Of a stretch of DNA of 64,000 nucleotides, positions 38,572-45,020 are shown piece by piece. The translations under genes and the position numbers were made by a program. The stretch is from Deltaproteobacteria bacterium. GTDB lineage: Bacteria > Myxococcota_A > UBA796 > UBA2385. The notes beneath the pieces were generated by a model that did no database searches, was not told the origin of the DNA, and was given only the letters and a program-made list of their open reading frames with translations. Position 1 is the first letter of the stretch. Every line of letters begins with the position of its first letter. The stretch lies in contig JAEUKK010000155.1 in assembly GCA_016792625.1 (NCBI GenBank), forward strand, positions 62,001 to 126,000, read 5' to 3'.

Positions 38572-39450
38572 ATGTACCGGACCAAGACCGTCGCCGAGCT
38601 GCTGGGCATCCCCCGCAACACTCTGCTGGCTTGGGAGCGAAGGTATGAGCTGGTCCAGCCTGATCGGCAGGACAACGGCTACCGCACCTACACCGAAGAC
38701 GACCTGCGGCGGCTGCGGGCGCTCAAGCGCCTGCTCGACGATGGGCATCGTATTGGCGAAGCCGTGGCGATGGTCAGCGCCCAGCCGGCGGCCGAACAGG
38801 CGCCCCGGGGCGGCACGGCCCAGCTCGTCGAAGATGTGCTGGCTCACCTGCTCAGCTTTGATCGCGACGCGGCCATGCGGGCGCTCGAGGGCGCCGGCCC
38901 GCTGCGCTTCTCGACCCAGGTCGACGAGGTGCTCGGCCCGGTGCTGCGGCGCTTGGGTGAGGGCTGGCTCTCGGGCACCGTCTCGATCGCGCAAGAGCAC
39001 TTCGGCAGCGCATTTTGCCGCGAGCGCCTGCAGGGCATCCTCACCCAGCTCGGCTCGGGGCCCGACGACGGCCCCGGCGCGGTGCTGGCCGGCTTCCCCG
39101 GCGATCCGCACGAGGGCGGCCTGCTCATGGCGGCGGTGCACCTGAGCCTGCGGGGCCACCGGGTGAGCGTGCTCGGCCCGGATGTTCCCGCTGAGGCCAT
39201 CCTCGAGGTGGCCCAGGCCCGCCGCCCCCGCCTCGTCGGCGTCTCGGTGATGCGCGAGGCCAGCGCCGCCGAGGTGCTGAGCCACGCGACCACGCTGGAC
39301 ATCGCGTTGCCCCCGAACGTATGGCTGCTGATGAGCGGCCCGGGCCTCGGTGACGCCGAGCTCCCGCCCATGCGGCGTGTGCGTTGGCGGGCCGACGCCC
39401 GCGCCCTCCCCGAGGGGCCGCCGCCTGTGGGCTCCGACCTGCACCGTTAG
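38572..39450 (+). CDS. carH: CarH-type B12-dependent MerR photoreceptor-repressor
   Basis: 292 aa. The N-terminal MerR-type winged helix (1-70) contains YRTKTVAELLGIPRNTLLAW and NGYRTYTEDDLRRLRALK. The rest is a cobalamin-binding module. Residues 131-143 (GWLSGTVSIAQEH) place Trp132, Glu142 and His143 exactly as Trp131/Glu141/His142 that cap adenosylcobalamin in Thermus CarH. GDPHEGG supplies the D-x-H-x-x-G cobalt ligand, His180. Known CarH proteins bind promoters as AdoCbl tetramers in the dark and release on illumination, so this should repress the carotenoid genes in darkness. The residue after Trp132 is Leu; as I recall, Thermus CarH has His132 there, which forms a bis-His adduct after light. 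The start has GAGAGGCACC upstream. Confidence 0.88.
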   Translation: MYRTKTVAELLGIPRNTLLAWERRYELVQPDRQDNGYRTYTEDDLRRLRALKRLLDDGHRIGEAVAMVSAQPAAEQAPRGGTAQLVEDVLAHLLSFDRDAAMRALEGAGPLRFSTQVDEVLGPVLRRLGEGWLSGTVSIAQEHFGSAFCRERLQGILTQLGSGPDDGPGAVLAGFPGDPHEGGLLMAAVHLSLRGHRVSVLGPDVPAEAILEVAQARRPRLVGVSVMREASAAEVLSHATTLDIALPPNVWLLMSGPGLGDAELPPMRRVRWRADARALPEGPPPVGSDLHR

Positions 39451-39469
39451 CCGCCGCAATTCGCGGCGG
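39451..39469 (+). terminator. Stem-loop directly after carH
   Basis: CCGCCGC (39451-39457) and GCGGCGG (39463-39469) pair perfectly around AATTC, starting at the base after the carH stop. There is no U-run, so termination efficiency is uncertain. It would separate the carotenoid operon from the lipoprotein gene that starts at 39524. Confidence 0.35.
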
Positions 39470-39523
39470 TGGGCCGCCGCGGTATGGTGCGGACGACCGC
39501 GGCGAGGCCGCGCGGGAGGCGAC

Positions 39524-41464
39524 ATGCCGGGGCTGCAGGACAATGTGCTGGGTGTGGGGCGGTGGGCCCGGGCCCTCGCGGGCTTTGGCCTGCTCATCGC
39601 GGTGGGCTGCGGCCAAGACCCTGAGCCTGAGGGCAAAGACGGCGAGCTGAGCGGCGATGGCGGCGATGGGGCCGTCGACAGCGGCGGCGCCGATGGCGCC
39701 GATGGGGCGGATGGCGCCGACGGCAGTGACGGCGCCAACCCCGCCGACGCCGACGGTGATGGCAGCGCGGCCGACGTGGACTGCGATGACACCGACCCGG
39801 CGGTCTTCCCCGGCGCGGTCGAGCTGTGCAATGGCGTCGATGATGACTGCGACGGCGACGAAGACGAGTCCGACGCCGAAGACGCCATCGAGTTCTTCCT
39901 CGACCTCGACGGCGATGGCTTCGGCGGCGCCGACATCTACCGGGCCTGCAGCCCGCCCACCGAGGCGGTCTACGTCGCAGGCGACTGCAATGACGGCGAC
40001 CTCGCCATCCGGCCCGACGCGGTTGAGGTCTGCGGCGATGGCGTCGACAACGACTGCGACAGCGCTTCTTTGTCCTGCGAGACCACCGCCGCCGAGGCGC
40101 TGATCACGCGCTACGGCGAGGGGGCCTCGGCCACCGCCGCCCAGACCTTCGCCAGCGCAGGCGACGTCAACGGCGACGGCTTGGCTGACCTCATCGTGGG
40201 CGCGCCGGGCACCTCGGTCGATGCGGTCGGCGAGGGCGTGGCCTACATCCTGCCGAGCGCCGTGGGCAGCTCGGGCGGCCTGCACGAGGGCGCGTGGCGC
40301 ATCGTCGGCGTCGAAGATGGCGGCAGCGTCGGCAAAGCGGTGCACGGCCTCGGCGACATCGACGGGGATGGCTTCGGCGACGCGCTGGTCGGCGGCTTCC
40401 AGGTCGACTCGGGTCGGTTCATCAACGCCGGCCGGGTCTGGCTGGTGCGCGGCGGCGACCTGCCCGCCGGCGGCGGCGACGTGCTGGTCGACGAGCTGCC
40501 CGACAGCATCGACGGCGGCTCGAACTACGGCTGGTTCGGCGGGGGCCTCGCCTCGGCGGGTGACCTCGACAACGACGGGCTGGACGATGTGCTCATCGGG
40601 TCGACCGGCGACCGCACCACCGCGGCGGCGGCCGGCGCGGTCTCGCTCATCACCGGCGCCACCCTGGCCACCCTCGACGGCGCCCTGCCCGCGGCCACCG
40701 CGGCCCGCACCAAGTGGGTCGGCGAGAACACGCTCGACTACCTGGGCGCCCGCCTCGCCGGTCCGGGTGACCTCGACGGCGACGGCATTGACGACCTCGC
40801 CATCGCCGCCGACAACTGCAACACCTTGGGCAGCCAATATGGCCGGGTCTACCTGTTCTGGGGCCCGGTGGCCTCGGGCACCGTGCCCGTGGCCTCGGCC
40901 GACGTGCTGCTCGACGGTTTGGCCGCCGGTGACCGGGCCGGCGGCGCGCTCGCCCCGGCTGGCGACGCCGACGGCGACGGCTACCGTGACCTCTGGGCCA
41001 GCGTGACCCGCGATGACTACACCTTCGAGGACGGTGGGGCCGTCTTCTTGGTGGCGGGCGGCGTCGATCTCGCAGGTTTGTCCGGGCCGCTGCGCGAGAT
41101 GGCCCGCATGCGCATCAACAGCCCGGGCACCTCGCAGGTCTTCGGCCAAGCCTTGGCCGGCGACCGCGACTGGGATGGCGACGGCGAGAACGACCTATTG
41201 GTCGGTGTTCCCCAGTATGGGGCCAGCGGCGAGGGGGCGGCCTACCTGTTCACCGGGCCCTTTGGCGCCGACCGCGACGCGGCCACCGACCACCGCGCGC
41301 TCATCGCCGGCGACGGCGTCTCAGACCACCTCGGCTCGGCGGTCGCCCTGCTGCCCGACGTGCTCAGCCCCGGTCGGGTCGCCCTCGGCCTCGGCGCCTA
41401 CGAGGACGACGGCGGCGGGAATGACGCCGGCGCCCTCTTCCTGTTCCAAGACCTCGGCGAGTGA
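39524..41464 (+). CDS. Lipoprotein with MopE-type metal-binding repeats and an FG-GAP beta-propeller
   Basis: 646 aa. A lipoprotein signal with lipobox LIAVGC near residue 27 is followed by a low-complexity Asp/Gly region (GADGADGADGADG). Next come two MopE-type units: a DADGDG start with VDCDDTDP and VDDDCDGDEDE, then DLDGDGFGG with DCNDGD and VDNDCD. From ~residue 200 on there are six to seven FG-GAP integrin-like calcium loops (GDVNGDGLADLIVGAPG, GDIDGDGFGDALVGG, GDLDNDGLDDVLIGS, GDLDGDGIDDLAIA and others), consistent with a seven-bladed propeller. It is a surface or periplasmic, calcium-rich lipoprotein of a type abundant in Myxococcota; its ligand is unknown. The start has GGGAGGCGAC upstream. 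Confidence 0.85.
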   Translation: MPGLQDNVLGVGRWARALAGFGLLIAVGCGQDPEPEGKDGELSGDGGDGAVDSGGADGADGADGADGSDGANPADADGDGSAADVDCDDTDPAVFPGAVELCNGVDDDCDGDEDESDAEDAIEFFLDLDGDGFGGADIYRACSPPTEAVYVAGDCNDGDLAIRPDAVEVCGDGVDNDCDSASLSCETTAAEALITRYGEGASATAAQTFASAGDVNGDGLADLIVGAPGTSVDAVGEGVAYILPSAVGSSGGLHEGAWRIVGVEDGGSVGKAVHGLGDIDGDGFGDALVGGFQVDSGRFINAGRVWLVRGGDLPAGGGDVLVDELPDSIDGGSNYGWFGGGLASAGDLDNDGLDDVLIGSTGDRTTAAAAGAVSLITGATLATLDGALPAATAARTKWVGENTLDYLGARLAGPGDLDGDGIDDLAIAADNCNTLGSQYGRVYLFWGPVASGTVPVASADVLLDGLAAGDRAGGALAPAGDADGDGYRDLWASVTRDDYTFEDGGAVFLVAGGVDLAGLSGPLREMARMRINSPGTSQVFGQALAGDRDWDGDGENDLLVGVPQYGASGEGAAYLFTGPFGADRDAATDHRALIAGDGVSDHLGSAVALLPDVLSPGRVALGLGAYEDDGGGNDAGALFLFQDLGE

Positions 41465-41773
41465 GGCGGCCGGCGCGCCCGCCCAGCGCAGGCGGGCGGC
41501 GCCGCGCTGGGCCTTGAGCTGGCGCTCGGCGCGGCTGGCCGCGCTCCGATCCACAAAGGGGCCGTAGGCCGCGACCAGGGCCCAGGGGCGCCCGGGTCGG
41601 GTGGCGCGGGCCCCCCCTGGTCGGGCGCCGTTGTGCGCGGCGAGCCGGTGGGGCACGCGATCGCTGATGCCCACGTAGGTGCGGGCGAGGGCGGCCGACC
41701 ACAGGACATAGAGCCACCAGGGCCGGCGGGCCGCAGGTGGAGGGGTGGGCGGCAGATCGGAGGGGGTGTGCAG
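41321..41773 (-). CDS. GIY-YIG domain protein (YhbQ/UPF0213-like)
   Basis: About 150 aa. The GIY-YIG core is clear: WWLYVLWSAALARTYVGISD contains LYVL and YVGIS (the GIY and YIG positions), then RVPHRLAAHN with the conserved Arg and the H-N pair, and later FVDRSAASRAERQLKAQ, which holds the catalytic-type Glu. Family members are small nuclease-fold proteins of uncertain role in DNA repair. The start is not certain. No ATG lies upstream in frame; CTG at 41773 follows GCGGAGCGCGCG and is my choice. The C-terminal ~47 residues lie antisense to the end of the FG-GAP lipoprotein gene (overlap 41321-41464). Confidence 0.72.
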   Translation of the reverse strand: MHTPSDLPPTPPPAARRPWWLYVLWSAALARTYVGISDRVPHRLAAHNGARPGGARATRPGRPWALVAAYGPFVDRSAASRAERQLKAQRGAARLRWAGAPAASLAEVLEQEEGAGVIPAAVVLVGAEAEGDPTGAEHVGQQGDRRAEVV

Positions 41774-41873
41774 CGCGCGCTCCGCAGCGGGCCGCGCGCC
41801 TAATCCTCTGCCGGCGGATCGGCGGTCGGGCTGCGGCGGTTAGCCGGCCGGCCCCCTCCCAACAGGAGCCCCC

Positions 41874-42182
41874 ATGCGCCGCCGCCTCCGCAAGAAGCTG
41901 TCCCTCGGTGAGTTCTGCCCCTACTTCTGCGAGCTCACCGTCCAGGCCCGCCCCGAGGCCTCGCTCGAGGCCTTCATCGACGACTTCTTTGAGCACGGCG
42001 CCGCGGCCAACGGCGCGGTCTTCTCGGGCGCCGCCGACTACCCCCACGGCATGATGCGGGGCTACCTCGAGCTCGGCCAGCAGCCGGGGGTCGAGGCCCG
42101 GGCCGGCGCGGTCCAGGCGTGGATCGAGCAGCACCCGGCCGTGCAGGCCTGCACGCTGAGCGCACCCGCGCGCATGGCCTAA
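41874..42182 (+). CDS. yggL: YggL family 50S-ribosome-binding protein
   Basis: 102 aa. Begins RRRLRKKLSLGEF and continues with FCELTVQA, IDDFFEH and NGAVFSGAADY, the same order as E. coli YggL (RRLRKKMHIDEF, DDFINEVIEPN, LAFDGSGY). The family binds the large ribosomal subunit and is thought to act in ribosome assembly or quality control. The start has CAGGAGCCCCC immediately upstream. It lies alone between the GIY-YIG gene on the other strand and a convergent glycosyltransferase gene 20 bp beyond its stop. Confidence 0.8.
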   Translation: MRRRLRKKLSLGEFCPYFCELTVQARPEASLEAFIDDFFEHGAAANGAVFSGAADYPHGMMRGYLELGQQPGVEARAGAVQAWIEQHPAVQACTLSAPARMA

Positions 42183-42202
42183 GCAACGCCAAGCGCGTCG
42201 TT

Positions 42203-43828
42203 TTAGGGCTGCGGTGCTGCCCCGGGCCCGGCCTCGGGCGGCGGCGGCAGCTGGTCGGGCGGGGCGTCGGGCGGCGGCGCCACGCTCGGCGGCGGCGGCC
42301 CGGTCGGCCGATCCGCTTGGGCGCCGGTGCGGTCGCCGAGGCGCCACGCTTGGCAGAGCGCGCCCTGCAGCGACCAGCGGCGCTCGATCTCGAGGTGCCA
42401 GACCCGGGCGATCTGCCCCAGGGGCTCGCCATAGGCCGCCTCGACGAGGCCGTCGCCATAGCTCAGGCTCATCGGGTCGGTGTTGGGCCCATAGATGAGG
42501 ATGCCCTGCAGCGGGGCGTCCACGTGCCCCGCCCAGGGCTGGAGCAGGGCGGCGGCTTGGTATTGCCCGACCCAGACCCGCCGGCCGGCCTCGAGCTCAG
42601 ACCGGATCCAGGGCTGGGCCGCCCCCTCGGCCCGCGCCGCGTCGAGGCCAAAAAGGTTGGCCTCTGGGCCATAGGGCGAGCGGGCGTGCAGCCACAGCAG
42701 GCCGATCAGGGCCAGCAGGGGGCTGCGCTGCCCGAGCAGCACGGCCAGCGCGGCGAGGCCGGGCACGAAGTAGCGCACATGGGTGATCGGCTCGGGGTTG
42801 TGGGGCTGCAGCCGAAAGCCCACCGCCGAGAAGAAGAGCACCCAGCCGAGGCCGAAGGCGGCCAGGACCTGCACGCCCACCCGGTGCCGGCGCGACCACA
42901 GCAAGGGCAGGCCGAGCAGCAGCAAGAACCGGCCTTGGTGGCCGAAGCTGAGCCAGAGCGCGTGGGGTAGGTCGGCGCTGAGGTAGGCCCAGAGCCCCGC
43001 CGGCAGGCGCTCGGCCTGGGCGAGGCCCCCGTGCGCGAGGCCCCAGAGGTCCAGGCTGAGCAGGGGCAGCAGGGCCAGCGGCCAGCGGCGGCGGCCGTCG
43101 TGCAGGGCCCGCGCCGCGGCGGGCAGGCAGAGCAGCACGCCGGGCTCCTTGATCCAGGGCGCGAGCAGGCCCAGCGCGGCGAAGGCCCACCAGCGGCCAT
43201 CGACCAGGGCGATCAGCGCCCAGAGGCAGACGGCGAGCAGCGGCAAGTCCAGCTCGGGGCGCAGCAGTTGCGCGAGCACCGGCGGAAGGGCCAGCGCCGC
43301 CGGGCCGGCCCAGGCCGCGCCGAGGCGCCGGGCGAGGGCGGGCAGGCCGAGGCCGATCGCCGCCGCGGGCAGCAGGCAGGCGAGGTGCACCGCTTGGACC
43401 GTGGGGCCCAGCGCGCGGATCCAGCTGGCGAGCCACCAGGTCCACAGCGGGGGGTGCGCGTAGTCGGGCAGCCCGTCGGCCCACTGGCTCGGCCCCTCGG
43501 CCCCGCCCAGGTTCTCGACCATCAGCGTGGGCAGCGGGCCGCCCACCGCCAGCGTGTAGCCGCGCTCGGCGACCAGCAGGGCCTGGGGCACCCACCAAAA
43601 CAGGCTGTCTTCGAGCAGGGGCGCGTCGAGGTTGCCGAGCACCACGCCGATCGCGATCAAGACCCCCAGCAGCTCGGGGCCGTAGGCTGCGAGCGGCCCG
43701 GCCACCACTGGGGGCAGCCGCAAGGCGCGCCGGGGCGCGGCGGCGGGGGTGGCCCGCGGGGCAGGCGCGGGCGCGCGACCGCGGGGCAGCGGACGCGGAG
43801 GAGCGCGGGGCGGGGCGGCCGGGGGCAT
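42203..43828 (-). CDS. Membrane glycosyltransferase-like protein (GT39/ArnT superfamily)
   Basis: 541 aa with a Pro/Ala/Arg-rich cytoplasmic start, ten or more membrane helices and a Pro-rich tail (PPPPSVAPPPDAPPDQ). The first extracytoplasmic loop has GNLDAPLLEDSLFWWVPQALLV and DYAHPPLWTWWLASW; an acidic pair in that loop and the Pro-Pro-Leu-W block are hallmarks of PMT/ArnT-type enzymes that use polyprenyl-phosphate sugars. The acceptor is unknown. The start ATG at 43828 has a weak ribosome site (CTCGGGCG). Convergent with yggL and divergent from the next gene. Confidence 0.72.
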   Translation of the reverse strand: MPPAAPPRAPPRPLPRGRAPAPAPRATPAAAPRRALRLPPVVAGPLAAYGPELLGVLIAIGVVLGNLDAPLLEDSLFWWVPQALLVAERGYTLAVGGPLPTLMVENLGGAEGPSQWADGLPDYAHPPLWTWWLASWIRALGPTVQAVHLACLLPAAAIGLGLPALARRLGAAWAGPAALALPPVLAQLLRPELDLPLLAVCLWALIALVDGRWWAFAALGLLAPWIKEPGVLLCLPAAARALHDGRRRWPLALLPLLSLDLWGLAHGGLAQAERLPAGLWAYLSADLPHALWLSFGHQGRFLLLLGLPLLWSRRHRVGVQVLAAFGLGWVLFFSAVGFRLQPHNPEPITHVRYFVPGLAALAVLLGQRSPLLALIGLLWLHARSPYGPEANLFGLDAARAEGAAQPWIRSELEAGRRVWVGQYQAAALLQPWAGHVDAPLQGILIYGPNTDPMSLSYGDGLVEAAYGEPLGQIARVWHLEIERRWSLQGALCQAWRLGDRTGAQADRPTGPPPPSVAPPPDAPPDQLPPPPEAGPGAAPQP

Positions 43829-43925
43829 CGCCCGAGGCTACCCGATGGCGGGCGCGCGGCTGGGGGCGGCGCCGGTCGGCGGGAGGTGGGGCGGCCGGAG
43901 CGGAGCTTGGGCCCGCGGAGGTGGC

Positions 43926-45020
43926 GTGGAGGAGCGGCGGAGCGGGGGGAGCGGCGCGCGGCGCGCACGGAGGCGCCCGGCCGGGGCGGCGCGCGCGCTG
44001 GGCCTCGGCCTCGGGCTGCTGTGCGCCCACCCCGTGCCCGCCGCGGAGCCTGCGGCGGCCCCGCCGATCACCGGACCAGACCAGACGCCGCCCGCCACAC
44101 CCCCCGGCTTCAGCCTCCGGCCGGCGGGCCCCGGCCGCTGGACGGCCCGCCACGCCGACGGCGTGACCCTGGAGTGGAGCCGCCTCCCCCTGCGGCGGCG
44201 GTGGACCGACCCGGACCCGGCGGCGGCGGTCGAGGCGGCCCGCTTGTTGGCCGAGCTGGGCCCAGACGCGCAGGTGGACGTGCTAGACGCTGTGATCGAC
44301 GATGGTGTCTTGCAGCTTCGGCTGCGCCCGCGGCTGGGCGGCGCGGCGGGGGTGGCCGCGCTGCGGGCCTGGTCGACCCCGAGCGGGGCCCTCCGCCTGC
44401 GCTTGGTCGGCCCAGCCAGCCGCAGCGCGGCCCTCGACGCCCACCTCGAGGCGGCCATGGCCGCGCTGGCCCCCGCTGACCTGCCCGCGGGCGCGCTGCC
44501 GCTCCCGGCCGACCTGGTCCACGGGGGATGTCAGGCGCCGGCCGGCCTTGAGCCCCTGCTCCCCGAAGAGGAGGAGACCGCCGCGGCCCTGCTCGGCCCG
44601 CCCATCGGCCTCGACTGCGCGGTGGCCGTCGAGCGGAGCGGCGGGCGCCCCACGCTGCTGCGCTGGTGCACCTTGGCGGTGAAGCTGCCCGATCTGGGGG
44701 CAGCCGGCGGGGTGCAGGCCGCCGAGGCGGCCTTGGGCCTCGGCCCGCTGGTCGTCGAGGATGGCGCGCTGCGGGCCAATGGGGCGCTGATCTTGCCGGT
44801 GGGCGCCGGCGCCGTCCGGGTCGAGGCCCTGGCCTTCCCCGATGACGCGCCGCCCGTGGCCGCGCCGCTGCGGCCCGCCTGCGCGCCCCCCGCGCCGACC
44901 TTCGCCGCGGACCTGCGCCGGGCCTGGGGCCTGCGCCCCCGCGGGGCCTTGATCGCCGCGGGGCTGGCGCTGATGCTGGCCGCCCTCGCCTGGGGGCGCA
45001 TGCGCAGACCGACGTCCTAG
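43926..45020 (+). CDS. Predicted exported protein with a C-terminal membrane anchor, unknown function
   Basis: About 364 aa. A basic N-terminus is followed by a hydrophobic stretch (ARALGLGLGLLCAHPVPAAE) that looks like a signal peptide. The body is Ala/Leu/Pro-rich with no family that I recognise, and it contains a handful of Cys (HGGCQAP, LDCAV, WCTL, PACAPP) that could form disulfides. A final helix (GALIAAGLALMLAALAWG) followed by RMRRPTS would anchor the C-terminus. The start is uncertain: GTG at 43926 has GGAGGTGGC upstream, and an in-frame ATG at 43845 has GAGGCTACCCG. Its stop shares the palindromic CTAG with the stop of the convergent lipoprotein gene. Confidence 0.6.
   Translation: MEERRSGGSGARRARRRPAGAARALGLGLGLLCAHPVPAAEPAAAPPITGPDQTPPATPPGFSLRPAGPGRWTARHADGVTLEWSRLPLRRRWTDPDPAAAVEAARLLAELGPDAQVDVLDAVIDDGVLQLRLRPRLGGAAGVAALRAWSTPSGALRLRLVGPASRSAALDAHLEAAMAALAPADLPAGALPLPADLVHGGCQAPAGLEPLLPEEEETAAALLGPPIGLDCAVAVERSGGRPTLLRWCTLAVKLPDLGAAGGVQAAEAALGLGPLVVEDGALRANGALILPVGAGAVRVEALAFPDDAPPVAAPLRPACAPPAPTFAADLRRAWGLRPRGALIAAGLALMLAALAWGRMRRPTS

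Noticed and set aside
42183..42202. Small hairpin with TTTT after yggL
   Set aside because: The stem is only four to five base pairs and the gap to the convergent gene is 20 bp, so I do not call a terminator.
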